Shown piece by piece: positions 9,594 through 19,080 of a DNA stretch of 64,000 nt. Source of the DNA: Hyphomicrobium denitrificans 1NES1 (GTDB lineage Bacteria > Pseudomonadota > Alphaproteobacteria > Rhizobiales > Hyphomicrobiaceae); NCBI RefSeq assembly GCF_000230975.2, contig NC_021172.1, positions 1,612,001 to 1,676,000 on the forward strand, read 5' to 3'. Both the position numbers and the translations under genes were made by a program. Position 1 is the stretch's first letter, and each line of letters opens with the position of its first letter. The notes under the pieces are model-generated. The model was not told the DNA's origin and ran no database searches. It saw only the letters and a program-made list of their open reading frames with translations.

Positions 9594-9756
9594 AGACCAC
9601 TCCTTCCGTTTCATCCGATCATAGGATCGGCGTCAGCGATCGGCAAATGGCGGTAAATCAAGCTGTTCATCTCGTTGCAGCTTTATACCGGAGACACGCT
9701 TCCCGGCAGGACCTTGTCACGACTAGAGATATAGTGTCACGAATGGGAACCTCATC

Positions 9757-10161
9757 ATGAAACGCTATCTCGCGATCATCGTTCTGCTGCTGTCGCTCGG
9801 ATCGGGCTCGGCCCACGCAGAAAATATCGACTGTGCCAATGCCTCCTCTACGGTCGAAATAAACTTCTGCGCGGAAAAAGATTTCCAAGCCGCCGACAAG
9901 ACTCTGAATGCCGCGTATGAAGCGGCGCTCGCCAGCATCAACGGACGTGATCTCGAAAAGCCGTACGACGCAAAGAGCTTTGAAGCTGCACTGCGCGCTT
10001 CGCAACGGGCGTGGCTTGCCTACCGGGATGCCGATTGCAAAGACTTAGTTGCGCAAGAATGGAGCGCCGGTTCGGGAACGACATCAGCGAGTCTCGGATG
10101 CATGACCGAGAAGACCATGCAGCGGACAAAGGAACTCAAAGAGCGCTACGGAGAGCATTGA
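9757..10161 (+). CDS. secreted LprI-like (DUF1311) protein
   Basis: A 134-residue exported protein with a signal peptide ending ...GSAHA/EN near residue 22. It has the DUF1311/LprI pattern of four cysteines with C..., N-FC-A, Y-R-D-A-D-C and LGCMTEKT, and the hallmark helix ASQRAWLAYRDADC. The mycobacterial LprI inhibits lysozyme, but most members have no proven role. It is followed 57 bases later by the YjbR-like gene on the same strand. Confidence 0.9.
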   Translation: MKRYLAIIVLLLSLGSGSAHAENIDCANASSTVEINFCAEKDFQAADKTLNAAYEAALASINGRDLEKPYDAKSFEAALRASQRAWLAYRDADCKDLVAQEWSAGSGTTSASLGCMTEKTMQRTKELKERYGEH

Positions 10162-10218
10162 CATCTCGCCCATGCATCTTACGAAAAGCGAATAGCGAAT
10201 TTTTCCGCTGGCTGTCCG

Positions 10219-10557
10219 ATGGCAGATGCCCGAGATTTTCGTAGGATTTGCCTGTCGCTCGATGGAACGAGCGAAGCTCCGCATTTCGACCACCGCGCAT
10301 TCAAGGTGAAGCGCACGTACGCGACGCTTGCTGCGGATGAACAGACCGCCAATATCAAGTTCACACCCGACGAGCAGGAATTCAAGTGCATGCTGGCGCC
10401 GGAAGCTTTCCAGCCCGTTCCCAACGCGTGGGGGCGGCAAGGCTTCACGACCGTCACGCTGGCGAACGTCAGCGTCGAGGAGCTGCGCTCCGCTGTCGAA
10501 ATGGCTTGGCGGCATGCCGTGCCCGAGAAACGCAAGTCCAGACGCACCCGCAAATAA
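10219..10557 (+). CDS. MmcQ/YjbR-family protein
   Basis: A 112-residue protein of the MmcQ/YjbR family, which has a CyaY-like fold sometimes annotated as DNA-binding. Typical segments are F-R-R-I-C-L-S-L-D-G-T-S-E near the N terminus, HFDHRAFKVKRTYATL, and the C-terminal LANVSVEELRSAVEMAWRHA. The tail is basic (KRKSRRTRK). It is possibly co-transcribed with the LprI-like gene. Function is unknown. Confidence 0.9.
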   Translation: MADARDFRRICLSLDGTSEAPHFDHRAFKVKRTYATLAADEQTANIKFTPDEQEFKCMLAPEAFQPVPNAWGRQGFTTVTLANVSVEELRSAVEMAWRHAVPEKRKSRRTRK

Positions 10558-10756
10558 AGAAACCCCGTCAAGTTGTATCAACGAAACCATCAGAACATCC
10601 GGAATAGCAATGCGTTAGGTCGGTGTGACGCGAAGCGACGTTTGCTGCGCTCACCGCTTCGAGCAACCTCCTGCCGCCACCGAACCGTCTTTTTTGGAAA
10701 TTTAAACAAGATGCTTCGCGGTAGACCGCACGTGCCAAGTCAGTTGATGGCAATGG

Positions 10757-10770
10757 GCGGCCTTTGGGCC
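10757..10770 (+). promoter_or_regulatory. 5' hairpin before the DUF992 gene
   Basis: A short GC-rich hairpin CGGCC-TTTG-GGCCG, ending just before the AGGAG ribosome-binding site of the DUF992 gene. It may stabilise the leader or modulate translation. This is a structural observation only. Confidence 0.3.
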
Positions 10771-10790
10771 GATCAAGGAGAAACGAGACT

Positions 10791-11288
10791 ATGAAGCCAT
10801 CATTTGCCAGCACATCGCCAGCTCTTGCAGCGGTCGTTGCGCTCGTTGCAGCGGCCGCCATCCAGGTCACGCCGTCCGTCGCTGCGCCGAAAATTACCCT
10901 CGGCACCCTCACCTGCAAGGGCCACGGCGGCGTTGGTTTGATCCTCGGCTCGAAAGAAAGGATGCACTGCATTTTTACGACGGCCGTCAGCGCCCGTCGG
11001 CATCCTTATCTGGCGACGATCACGAAGATCGGCGTCGACATCGGCTATACGGGCGAGAGCACGCTGGTATGGACGGTCTTGGGTACGACAGTCGACATTC
11101 CGGAGGGTGCGCTCGAAGGCGGTTATGGCGGCCTCACCGCAGGCGCGGCTGTCGGCATCGGTGCCAACGCCAATGCGCTCATCGGCGGCTCCAGCCAGTC
11201 GATCGTGCTGCAGCCCGTCAGCGTCGAAGGACAAACGGGTCTCAATCTCTCGGCCGGTGTCGCCGGACTGACGCTCGAACGCGGCTAG
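10791..11288 (+). CDS. secreted DUF992 protein
   Basis: A 165-residue exported protein of the DUF992 family, common in Hyphomicrobiales. A signal peptide (to about residue 30, ...TPSVAA/PK) is followed by the family pattern ITLGTLTCKGHGGVGLILGSKE, C-I-F-T-T, and the glycine-rich GYGGLTAGAAVGIGANANALIGG, ending in glycine-rich LNLSAGVAGLTLE. Two Cys residues probably form a disulfide. I start at the ATG at 10791, preceded by AGGAG. No function is known. Confidence 0.92.
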   Translation: MKPSFASTSPALAAVVALVAAAAIQVTPSVAAPKITLGTLTCKGHGGVGLILGSKERMHCIFTTAVSARRHPYLATITKIGVDIGYTGESTLVWTVLGTTVDIPEGALEGGYGGLTAGAAVGIGANANALIGGSSQSIVLQPVSVEGQTGLNLSAGVAGLTLERG

Positions 11289-11327
11289 TCGGACGCTCCC
11301 AGATTAAATCTTCCGTGCGGCCTGTCA

Positions 11328-11358
11328 GATCCGCGGCGTCCGATCGGCGTCGCGGATC
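11328..11358 (+). terminator. possible terminator after the DUF992 gene
   Basis: Eight-base arms GATCCGCG / CGCGGATC with a 15-base loop, 40 bases past the stop codon. No immediate T-run follows, so this is a weak prediction. Confidence 0.35.
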
Positions 11359-11449
11359 GTTGCTGTTGCAGCTCTCCTAATTTTGGCGAGTTTTTCGCTC
11401 AATGAGTTGGAGATGGCCGATGATGTAGCACGCACCGGAGACGCTAAGC

Positions 11450-12148
11450 ATGAATAATGCGGATCATGACGGTCTCGTTCGCAGGCTTGTTACGCAAACT
11501 CTCCTGTGGCTTGCAATAACAGGAGCGCTGCTCTTCGTTCCGGCTGGTACGTTACGATGGCCGGAAGCCTGGGTCTTCCTCGCTCTATGGCTTGCCGGCG
11601 GTTTGGTTTCCGGTCTTTCGCTCGCGAAGCAAAATCCCGACATTCTGAAGGAACGGCTGCGGCCGCCGATGCAGCAGGCACAGAAGGGCTGGGACCGGCC
11701 GCTGCTGCTTGCAATTTTGGTCGGCTGGGCAGCCCTGCACATCATCGCGGGATTGGACGTTCGATATGGCCTTTCGACGGTACCCCGCTGGCTTGAGACT
11801 GCGGGTGCGATCGGCTTCCTGCTCGCGATCTATGTTTTTCACGTCGTTATGCGGGAAAACGCGTATGCGTCTGCCGTCGTGAAAGTCGATACGGAGCGCG
11901 GTCACAAGGTGATCTCGACAGGCCCTTACGCCTGGGTACGGCATCCGATGTACGGCGGGGCCATTTTCTATTTTATCGGCGCACCGCTGCTGCTCGGCTC
12001 CTGGTATGCGTTGGCTGTCGGCATCGCGCTGATCGGAGTACTGGCGCTGCGCGCCGTGTGGGAGGAACAGACGCTCTCGGTCGAGCTAGACGGATACGCC
12101 GACTACGCCAAGCACGTGCGCTATCGCATGGTGCCTGGAGTGTGGTGA
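11450..12148 (+). CDS. isoprenylcysteine methyltransferase-like membrane protein
   Basis: A 232-residue integral membrane protein of the ICMT/phospholipid methyltransferase superfamily. There are about five hydrophobic spans. The C-terminal SAM-binding signature is intact: GPYAWVRHPMYGGAIFYFIGAPL, then E-E-Q-T-L near the end with Y-A-D-Y-A-K-H-V-R-Y-R-M-V-P-G. Bacterial members methylate lipids or unknown acceptors, and prenylcysteine is not a likely substrate here. It converges on thrS across a long hairpin. Confidence 0.9.
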   Translation: MNNADHDGLVRRLVTQTLLWLAITGALLFVPAGTLRWPEAWVFLALWLAGGLVSGLSLAKQNPDILKERLRPPMQQAQKGWDRPLLLAILVGWAALHIIAGLDVRYGLSTVPRWLETAGAIGFLLAIYVFHVVMRENAYASAVVKVDTERGHKVISTGPYAWVRHPMYGGAIFYFIGAPLLLGSWYALAVGIALIGVLALRAVWEEQTLSVELDGYADYAKHVRYRMVPGVW

Positions 12149-12151
12149 TCA

Positions 12152-12182
12152 TCGTCATGGCCGAAATGCTCGGCCATGACGA
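12152..12182. terminator. 13-bp stem hairpin between convergent genes
   Basis: A perfect 13-base stem (5' arm TCGTCATGGCCGA) with a five-base loop, between the convergent ICMT-like gene and thrS. It is symmetrical for both strands and lacks a T-run. It probably works as a bidirectional terminator or transcript end. Confidence 0.6.
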
Positions 12183-12192
12183 CACTGCAAGC

Positions 12193-14136
12193 TTACCGTA
12201 AATCGGGTGGCACGGCTTCGTCGGCGAGGGACTTCAGCACATCGTCAAGTCCCATCACAGTTTGCTCCTGTGAACCGAGGCGACGCATGGAAACTCTCCG
12301 CTCCTCCGCTTCGCGCTTGCCGACGACGAGCAGCACCGGAACCTTCGCGAGCGAATGCTCGCGGACCTTGTAGTTGATCTTCTCGTTGCGAAGATCGGTT
12401 TCGACACGCAGGCCCAGCGCTTTCGCTTTTTCGGCAACCTCGTTCGCGTAGTCGTTCGCATCCGACACGATCGGCGCGACGACGATCTGCAGCGGCGCGA
12501 GCCACAGCGGGAAGTGTCCCGCATAGTTTTCGATCAGGATGCCGGTGAAGCGCTCGAGCGAACCGAAAATGGCGCGGTGGACCATGACCGGCGTCTTCTT
12601 TTCGGAATGCTCGTCGATATAGAATGCGCCGAGCCGGCCCGCGAGGTTGAAGTCGACCTGGGTCGTGCCGCACTGCCAGTCGCGGCCGATGGCGTCACGC
12701 AGCACGTATTCGAGCTTCGGCCCGTAGAACGCGCCCTCGCCTTCCTGAATCTCCGTCTTGATGGCACCGTTCGAGCGCCGCTTCACTTCGTCGAGCACGT
12801 CGCCCAGCGCCTTCTCGGCCTTGTCCCAAAGCTCATCGGCGCCGACGCGCTTTTCGGGACGCAGCGAGAGCTTGATGACGATATCTTCGAAGCCGAAATC
12901 CTTGTAGCAGGCGAGCAGCAGATCATTGATCTTAAGGCATTCCTCCATGATCTGATTTTCGGTGATGAAGATGTGCGCGTCGTCCTGCGTGAAGTGGCGC
13001 ACGCGCAGCATGCCGTGCAGCGCGCCCGACGGCTCGTAGCGATGCACCTTGCCGAATTCGGCGATGCGCACCGGCAGATCGCGATAGCTTTTGAGCCCGT
13101 GCTTATAGATCTGGATATGACCGGGGCAGTTCATCGGCTTGCAGCAGAACACGCGCTCGTCGGGAAGGACGGTCGTGAACATGTTCTCGCCGTAGTTCTC
13201 CCAGTGGCCGGACAGCTCCCAGAAGTGTTTCTCCATCATGTCGGGAGAATTCACTTCCTCGTATCCGGCGCGCTGCTGTTGGCGGCGCATATACGCAATG
13301 AGGGTTTGGAACAGCGTCCATCCCTTCGGATGCCAAAAGACGGAGCCCGGCGCCTCTTCCTGGAAATGGAAGAGATCCATCTCACGCCCGAGCTTCCTAT
13401 GATCGCGCTTCTCGGCTTCCTCAAGCTGGTGCAAATACGCTTTCAATTCGTCTTCGGCCGCGAACGCGGTGCCGTAGATGCGCTGCAGCTGCGGATTGTT
13501 GCTGTCGCCGCGCCAGTAGGCGCCAGCGAATTTCATCAGTTTGAACGCCTTGCCGATCTGGCCCGTCGACGTCATGTGCGGGCCGCGGCAGAGATCGAGC
13601 CATTCGCCCTGCTTGTAGATCTTCAGGTCTTCGCCTGCCGGAATCGCGTCGACCAGCTCGATCTTGAAGTTTTCACCCTTGTCGCGGAAGAACTGTTTGG
13701 CCTTCTCGCGCGACCAGAATTCCTTCGTGAAGGGCGCGTTCCGGGCGATGATCTCGCCCATTTTCTTTTCGATCTTCGGAATATCTTCCGGCTCGAACGG
13801 TTGCTGCTTCGCGAAGTCGTAGAAGAAGCCGTTCTCGATCACGGGGCCGATCGTGACCTGAGTGCCGGGCCAAAGCGACTGCACGGCTTCCGCCATGACG
13901 TGCGCGGCATCGTGCCGAATCAATTCGAGCGCGGCGGGATCGGTGCGCGCAACGAAGTTGATCGAAGCATTTTTTTTGATCGGATCGGCAAGATCCGCCA
14001 GGACGCCGTCGAGTTGCATCGCGACGGTGCGTTTGGCGAGCGATGGCGAGATCGATTTGGCGATTTCGAGGCCCGTGGTTCCCGACTTGACCTGGCGCTG
14101 CTTGCCATCGGGGAACGTAATTGTGACGTCTGTCAT
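12193..14136 (-). CDS. thrS: threonyl-tRNA synthetase
   Basis: A 647-residue class II synthetase that charges tRNA-Thr. Domains run in the usual order: N-terminal TGS ([12 protein letters not shown]), the HxxxH editing domain ([13 protein letters not shown]), the catalytic core with [14 protein letters not shown] and the motif 3 region [14 protein letters not shown], and the C-terminal anticodon-binding domain ([28 protein letters not shown]). I use the ATG at 14136, which has GGAGG six bases upstream. The gene is complete and of normal length. It is convergent with the ICMT-like gene. Confidence 0.98.
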   Translation of the reverse strand: MTDVTITFPDGKQRQVKSGTTGLEIAKSISPSLAKRTVAMQLDGVLADLADPIKKNASINFVARTDPAALELIRHDAAHVMAEAVQSLWPGTQVTIGPVIENGFFYDFAKQQPFEPEDIPKIEKKMGEIIARNAPFTKEFWSREKAKQFFRDKGENFKIELVDAIPAGEDLKIYKQGEWLDLCRGPHMTSTGQIGKAFKLMKFAGAYWRGDSNNPQLQRIYGTAFAAEDELKAYLHQLEEAEKRDHRKLGREMDLFHFQEEAPGSVFWHPKGWTLFQTLIAYMRRQQQRAGYEEVNSPDMMEKHFWELSGHWENYGENMFTTVLPDERVFCCKPMNCPGHIQIYKHGLKSYRDLPVRIAEFGKVHRYEPSGALHGMLRVRHFTQDDAHIFITENQIMEECLKINDLLLACYKDFGFEDIVIKLSLRPEKRVGADELWDKAEKALGDVLDEVKRRSNGAIKTEIQEGEGAFYGPKLEYVLRDAIGRDWQCGTTQVDFNLAGRLGAFYIDEHSEKKTPVMVHRAIFGSLERFTGILIENYAGHFPLWLAPLQIVVAPIVSDANDYANEVAEKAKALGLRVETDLRNEKINYKVREHSLAKVPVLLVVGKREAEERRVSMRRLGSQEQTVMGLDDVLKSLADEAVPPDLR

Positions 14137-14369
14137 CTCGGGCCTCCTTTGCTCACTCGCCGCCAACGGGCGCGGCGTAAGACGATTTCGAAACCGCTAA
14201 TGGGGGGCGAGACCCTCCAAGTCAAGACTTTCTTAACGGGTGGTAAAACTGCCAAGCGGCCGCAGGTCTTGCCGAATCCCTTCGCCGTTCGGTGCAATTC
14301 TACGAATTCGCAAAGCGCTATTATTACCGTTCGGGCGTAGACTCGGCGTCTCAATCGGGGGAACGTTCC

Positions 14370-14858
14370 GTGACGGCAGCAAAACTTCTGATCCGCAAAC
14401 GCATGCTGCAAACGCAGGGCAAAGTGCGTCCGATCTGCTTCGTACAAGCGGTTGTCGATCCGACCGTCCAGGCTGCGCTTGAAGTTCATTTCGCGACCGA
14501 GACGCTTTTCCGCCGCGCGGCTTACTCCCAGAACTGGCCAGAGGGGACGATTAAGATCCCGGCACCGCTCGCGCCATCTCTCGCCGCCTTCCTCAAGAAC
14601 GATGCATGCCCCGAAATCACGGTGAAGACACTGCTTGCCGGTCAATCATACCAGGCCGCCAACGCCTGGGAGATGATGAGCTTCGAACTGATCGCGAAGG
14701 TTGCGTTCGACAACCTGCTCGAACTGACGCGCACTGTCGGCCAGCTTGATCGCGACATCTACTATGTCGGCTCAGCATCCGGCGCCGATCTCTCGGCATT
14801 CGAGGCCGACGCGGCGGCCGAGGCTCCCGTGGCTCAGTCCTCGGACGCCGCCGCCTGA
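14370..14858 (+). CDS. conserved hypothetical cytoplasmic protein
   Basis: A 162-residue protein I do not recognise, starting at GTG 14370 with GGGGGA six bases before it. The frame is open from 14292, but the extra 26 residues look noncoding. It has no signal peptide or membrane span. Notable segments are RPICFVQAVVDPTVQAALEV, a proline-rich turn IKIPAPLAPS, a helix ANAWEMMSFELIAKVAFDN, and an Ala-rich acidic tail. Its 3' end overlaps the convergent yidD gene by 25 bases. Function is unknown. Confidence 0.7.
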   Translation: MTAAKLLIRKRMLQTQGKVRPICFVQAVVDPTVQAALEVHFATETLFRRAAYSQNWPEGTIKIPAPLAPSLAAFLKNDACPEITVKTLLAGQSYQAANAWEMMSFELIAKVAFDNLLELTRTVGQLDRDIYYVGSASGADLSAFEADAAAEAPVAQSSDAAA

Positions 14859-15139
14859 TTTTTCTGCCCCCACCTGCCGTATCGCCAGGGTGCAAACACG
14901 TGGCGCTCCAGGCGAATATCCGGCACCGGATCGACGCCGTGGGTGCCGCCCGGTCCACACCGGAGGAAGCGCGACAGCATCAGCCAGAAGCCGCGCCACG
15001 CACCGTTGAGCTCGATGGCCTCGAGCGCATATTCCGAGCACGTCGGCCAATGGCGGCATTGTCCGCCGACCAGCGGTTTGAACGTGTAGCGGTAAACGTG
15101 AATGGGCGCCTTCATCAGCGCCTTCGCAATGCGGCTCAT
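14834..15139 (-). CDS. yidD: membrane protein insertion efficiency factor YidD
   Basis: YidD assists YidC-dependent membrane insertion. The protein is about 101 residues. An N-terminal amphipathic helix is followed by the family core P-L-V-G-G-Q-C-R-H-W-P-T-C-S-E-Y-A, then FLRCGPGGTHGVDPVP, with the three conserved cysteines. I start at ATG 15139 (MSRIAKALMK); a GTG at 15163 would add eight residues, and neither has a clear ribosome-binding site. It lies in the yidD / NifU-like / folE / hisI neighbourhood common in Hyphomicrobiales. Confidence 0.93.
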   Translation of the reverse strand: MSRIAKALMKAPIHVYRYTFKPLVGGQCRHWPTCSEYALEAIELNGAWRGFWLMLSRFLRCGPGGTHGVDPVPDIRLERHVFAPWRYGRWGQKNQAAASED

Positions 15140-15243
15140 GACATCAAGACAAACAACCTGCACAGAGACATGGCTCTGCGTTCAGCAAAACCCAAGTCGC
15201 CATAGGAGTGCAAGATCGGCCGGTGGGTTCTTGAGCCCGCCAG

Positions 15244-15945
15244 TCAGGGCGTCGCCGGGTCCGCAGGGGCCGATTGCGCCGGAGCTTGCGGCTCGGCTGG
15301 AGCCTGTGGGGCGGGCGCCTCGGACCCTGAGGGTTGAGCGGCATTCCTCTTGGCCGCTTCGAGGTCTTTCCGCGCAGTCGCAAGCTCGGCGTTCAGGCCG
15401 TCGACTTGTTTCTGGAGCGACGCGACGGTGGCCTCGGCATCGGCCTTTGCCTTGTCGGCGGCTGCCCGAGCGTTTTCGGCGTCGGCTTTAGCTTTCTCCA
15501 GATCGGCTTTCGCCTTGTTGGCTTCATCGAGCGAAATTCTTGATTTCGCAGTCTGATCTTCCGCAGCGGCAAGTTTCGATTTGAGCTCTTGCACCTGCTT
15601 GTCCAGGGACTGGGACTTTGCATCGAGTTCCGAAACTTTTGCCATGGCGGTCGAAACATCCGCCTTGCCTTCCTCGACCTGGCGCAATGCATCGGCCTCG
15701 GCAGTCTTCAGGCGCGAAATTTCGTCCTGGGAGGCTTTCCGCTGCTCGGCGGCGGCATCGACCTGCTTCCTGAGTGCGTCGGCCTCACTCCTCAGAGCCG
15801 AAAGCTGCCCTTCCGCCGACGTCTTGCCCTGGAGACCGTAGATCGCGAGAACTGCAAGGACGGCGATCGCACCCCATTTGATCGCCCCGATCGGCGAATG
15901 GGCATCGCTTGCCCGTTTACTGCCGCTATCGCTGTTGGACGCCAT
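15244..15945 (-). CDS. membrane-anchored coiled-coil protein
   Basis: A 233-residue protein. A short cytoplasmic N terminus precedes one membrane span (IKWGAIAVLAVLAIYGL, about residues 22-40). Roughly 150 residues of uninterrupted coiled coil follow, rich in Ala, Lys, Glu and Asp with heptads (SLDKQVQELKSKLAAAED and ADKAKADAEATVASLQK are typical), then a Pro/Ala-rich tail of about 35 residues. The ATG at 15945 has GGGAG seven bases upstream. The layout suggests a periplasmic spacer or scaffold. The alanine-rich repeats make any homology call unsafe. Confidence 0.8.
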   Translation of the reverse strand: MASNSDSGSKRASDAHSPIGAIKWGAIAVLAVLAIYGLQGKTSAEGQLSALRSEADALRKQVDAAAEQRKASQDEISRLKTAEADALRQVEEGKADVSTAMAKVSELDAKSQSLDKQVQELKSKLAAAEDQTAKSRISLDEANKAKADLEKAKADAENARAAADKAKADAEATVASLQKQVDGLNAELATARKDLEAAKRNAAQPSGSEAPAPQAPAEPQAPAQSAPADPATP

Positions 15946-16201
15946 CAACAATCTCCCATAGCCTTCATGCGCGTTCGAACGCTCATCGCGCGCGTCGATT
16001 TATCGAACGCCTGCTCCCACCGTACGCATACTCGGAGGCGGTAAATACTTCCACTCCCACTTTTCCCGGAGAAGACATTCATGCGAGAGATGATGTCGCG
16101 GGAAAGAATACTGCGGTGAGGCTCGGAGGCAAAATACCTGAAAACGGCATCGCCGCGGAGCGGCAAACGGGCGATCTCGGCGGCCGTTTCTGCCGTAAAG
16201 G

Positions 16202-16660
16202 TTATTGACCGGCGACAGCCGCATCGCGCCTGGCTGCAATTTCGTCGAGAGCGCTTTCGACGGCATCGAACACAAGCAGAGTCGATGCGTGCCGAGCTTT
16301 ATAATTCCGAACGGGCTCCAATGTTCCGAGGTCGGCCCAGCGACCGGTTGGCGGGGACCCGCCTTCCTTCAGCATGGCGCGCATTTGACGACCGACGGAG
16401 CGCAGCTCATCGGGTGTCGATCCGATGATTTCGCGGGCCATGACCGATGCCGAGGCCTGACCCAGCAGGCATGCCTTAACCGACTGGCCATAGTCGCTGA
16501 CGCGGCCGTCCCGGAGCGCCAAATCGATGGTCACGGTCGAGCCACAGAGCTTGGAATGGGCTGTTGCGCGGGCGTCCGGACGGTCCAGACGTTCGGTCCG
16601 CGAGATCGCACCCGCCAGCTCGAGAATGCGCGTATTGTAGATTTCGTCGAGATCGGCCAT
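16202..16660 (-). CDS. NifU/SufU-like iron-sulfur scaffold protein (two-Cys variant)
   Basis: A 152-residue member of the IscU/NifU-N family, which assembles Fe-S clusters. Cys39 (K-L-C-G-S) and Cys64 (K-A-C-L-L-G-Q-A-S-A-S) match the first two ligands. The third ligand position, normally Cys in a R-x-x-C context near the C terminus, is Ala125 (YKARHAST). The start at ATG 16660 is preceded by AGGA. It is divergent from folE. The missing Cys suggests a derived role, or a scaffold that uses His124 instead, but this is inference. Confidence 0.88.
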   Translation of the reverse strand: MADLDEIYNTRILELAGAISRTERLDRPDARATAHSKLCGSTVTIDLALRDGRVSDYGQSVKACLLGQASASVMAREIIGSTPDELRSVGRQMRAMLKEGGSPPTGRWADLGTLEPVRNYKARHASTLLVFDAVESALDEIAARRDAAVAGQ

Positions 16661-16791
16661 GGAATCCTGTTTCGCAGTCGGGTATCGACACTCGTCCAAA
16701 CGCCCGGCTCGTCGTATATAGGACATTCTATATAGGATACGCTGACCGCTAATGCGAGGACCGGCGGTCAGTCTTAAGGCCACAGAAACAG

Positions 16792-17403
16792 ATGAAAAAG
16801 CTTCCGCTCTCGACGCATGTCACGGCGCTGTCGCCGCGCCGCCCTTCGCGTGCCGAAGCAGAGGAGGCCGTGCGCACGCTGATTGCCTGGAGCGGGGACA
16901 ATCCGGCGCGTCCGGGGTTAGAAAAAACGCCGGAGCGGGTTGCGGATGCGTTCGGCGAATATTTCCGGGGCTATAAGGAGGATGCTCTCGCAGAGCTGGC
17001 TGCGACATTCGAAGAGCCTTCCGGTTACAACGACATGGTGCTGCTGAAGGACATCGCCTTCGAGAGCCATTGCGAGCACCACATCGCACCCTTCTTCGGT
17101 ACCGCACATATCGCCTATCTTCCTTCTGAGCGTATCGTCGGACTTTCCAAGATCGCGCGCGTCGTCGACATCTTTGCCCGTCGCTTGCAGACGCAAGAAG
17201 GTCTGACCGATCAGATCGCATCGGCGCTCGAAGAAGGGCTCAGAGCGAGAGGCGTCGCGATCATTATGAGCGCGCGCCATCACTGCATGGCGGCGCGCGG
17301 TGTCCATCAACGTGGCGTCGCAACCGTGACGTTTCGCTTTCTCGGTGAATTCGAGCGCGATTCAGCGTTGCGCGATCGCTTCATGGCGGCGGTCCGCGAC
17401 TAG
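16792..17403 (+). CDS. folE: GTP cyclohydrolase I
   Basis: A 203-residue FolE that makes 7,8-dihydroneopterin triphosphate from GTP, the first step of folate synthesis and also the entry to queuosine. Zinc ligands are in the motif [12 protein letters not shown] and in [11 protein letters not shown]. The [20 protein letters not shown] segment and [13 protein letters not shown] near the C terminus are diagnostic. It is divergent from the NifU-like gene and followed 26 bases later by hisI, so the two are probably co-transcribed. Confidence 0.98.
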   Translation: MKKLPLSTHVTALSPRRPSRAEAEEAVRTLIAWSGDNPARPGLEKTPERVADAFGEYFRGYKEDALAELAATFEEPSGYNDMVLLKDIAFESHCEHHIAPFFGTAHIAYLPSERIVGLSKIARVVDIFARRLQTQEGLTDQIASALEEGLRARGVAIIMSARHHCMAARGVHQRGVATVTFRFLGEFERDSALRDRFMAAVRD

Positions 17404-17429
17404 CCTCCATTCTGCAAATTGGGACGCAT

Positions 17430-17879
17430 ATGACAGACACGAGCAAGAGTTCGACCGAGCTTCGGCCCGGCGAAGCGATAGAGGAAATTTTGCGCTTTCT
17501 TCCGAAATTCGGTTCGGACGGACTGATCCCTGCGATCGTCACAGACGTGAAATCGGGCAACGTCCTGATGTTTGCCCACATGAACGAGGCGGCACTCGGG
17601 AAAACCATCGCCACCGGCTTCGCTCACTTCTGGAGCAGGTCGCGTGGCAAGCTCTGGAAAAAAGGCGAGGAAAGCGGAAATCTGCTCAGCGTGAGAGAAG
17701 TCAGAACCGATTGCGACCAGGACGTCATCTGGCTTCTCGTCGACGTCGGCGGTGCAGGAGTTGCGTGTCATACAGGAGCGACATCGTGCTTCTATCGCCG
17801 GTTGGTCCCCACGGGCGATGCTTCGCATGACATGAATCTTGAAATTGCTGCACTGCCACGCCACGCCGGATGCGGCTAA
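17430..17879 (+). CDS. hisI: phosphoribosyl-AMP cyclohydrolase
   Basis: HisI opens the adenine ring of phosphoribosyl-AMP in histidine synthesis. The 149-residue single-domain form has the family motifs [30 protein letters not shown], the metal-binding [10 protein letters not shown], and a C-terminal [13 protein letters not shown] with zinc cysteines. No HisE domain is fused. It probably shares a transcript with folE, an arrangement common in related genomes and likely reflecting history more than function. Confidence 0.97.
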   Translation: MTDTSKSSTELRPGEAIEEILRFLPKFGSDGLIPAIVTDVKSGNVLMFAHMNEAALGKTIATGFAHFWSRSRGKLWKKGEESGNLLSVREVRTDCDQDVIWLLVDVGGAGVACHTGATSCFYRRLVPTGDASHDMNLEIAALPRHAGCG

Positions 17880-18066
17880 ACGCGCCGAGGCGACTCTCAT
17901 TCAGGTTGTCTTCACTGCAAGGTTGTTCGCGGTAGGCAATTCACCGATTGGTTACGTCTTGGTAGCGGGGTCTTAAGGCCCCCGGCGTTAGCATTGGCTG
18001 GAAAGCCAGAGACCTGAAGGGCGGCACCCGCGCTTCGATTCCGCCAGACAAGGTCAGGAGTGCCAA

Positions 18067-19080
18067 ATGTCGGGGATGGCCGGTGTAAAGATCGGGTTAG
18101 CGTTGGGTGGAGGCGCTGCGCGAGGATGGGCCCATATCGGTGTCCTCAAGGCGCTCGCGCAAGCCGGCATCCAACCGGACATCATCGCAGGCACGTCCAT
18201 CGGCGCCGTTGTCGGCGGATGCTATTCGGCAGAACATCTCGATAATCTCGAGCACTGGGCCCTCGACCTGACGCCGAAGCGGATCTTCGGTTACCTCGAT
18301 TTCAATCTGGCGGGCACGGGACTGATCAGCGGCCAGCGTCTGTGCGGCCGCCTCGAACAGCATCTCGGTGATCGCAATATTGAAGATCTGAAGACGCGCT
18401 TCACGGCAGTGGCGACAGAAGTCGGCACCGGCCACGAGCACTGGCTGTCTCGCGGGCGCCTCGTGGATGCCGTGCGGGCATCCTACGCGCTGCCGGGCGT
18501 TTTCAAGCCGGTCAAAGTCAACGGCCGCTGGCTGTTTGACGGCGCGCTGGTCAATCCAATTCCTGTTTCGGTATGCCGCGCACTCGGCGCCCGGTACGTC
18601 ATCGCGGTCAATCTCAACTTCGACATCCTCGGGCGCGGAAGCGTCATTTCGATGCCGGAAGCCCTCTATCAGGAGGAAGACGATCAGTTTCATCCGGCCG
18701 ACGAAGACGCGGGTCAGAGCAAAACGACCGGCGTTCGAGCGCTGCTGCACAGGCAGTTCTTCGGTCGCGGCGATGATGCGCCGGGAATTTCGACCGTCAT
18801 GGTCGACGCATTCAATATCGTGCAGGACCGCATCGCACGCTCGCGCCTTGCGGGCGATCCTCCCGACGTAATGATCTCACCGAGACTACAGGATATCGGC
18901 CTCTTCGATTTTCACCGCGCCAAGGAAGCGATCGAGCGCGGCAGCCAGGCGGTCGAACGCCAGCTCGATGATATCTTTCGTGAGATTGGGACGCGAGAGA
19001 AGCGCGCGCCCGGCCACGGCGAACGCGGACGCGCGCATTCCGTCTCTTCTGCGAACGCCCTTCAGCCGGTCGCCAAGTAA
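18067..19080 (+). CDS. patatin-like phospholipase family protein
   Basis: A 337-residue protein with the patatin Ser-Asp dyad. The oxyanion loop GGGAARG is at residues 14-20, nucleophile Ser44 lies in G-T-S-I-G, and catalytic Asp158 in F-D-G-A. This is the RssA/YchK-like cytoplasmic type, without signal peptide or added membrane domain. The C-terminal third (QFHPADEDAGQSK and the basic tail) is variable. Substrate is unknown. Its last 19 bases overlap the convergent CBS-domain gene. Confidence 0.93.
   Translation: MSGMAGVKIGLALGGGAARGWAHIGVLKALAQAGIQPDIIAGTSIGAVVGGCYSAEHLDNLEHWALDLTPKRIFGYLDFNLAGTGLISGQRLCGRLEQHLGDRNIEDLKTRFTAVATEVGTGHEHWLSRGRLVDAVRASYALPGVFKPVKVNGRWLFDGALVNPIPVSVCRALGARYVIAVNLNFDILGRGSVISMPEALYQEEDDQFHPADEDAGQSKTTGVRALLHRQFFGRGDDAPGISTVMVDAFNIVQDRIARSRLAGDPPDVMISPRLQDIGLFDFHRAKEAIERGSQAVERQLDDIFREIGTREKRAPGHGERGRAHSVSSANALQPVAK

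Noticed and set aside
12355..14340. A 661-codon plus-strand open frame across thrS
   Set aside because: It is antisense to the clear thrS gene. GC-rich codon bias opens long frames on the opposite strand, and the product has no protein-like motifs.
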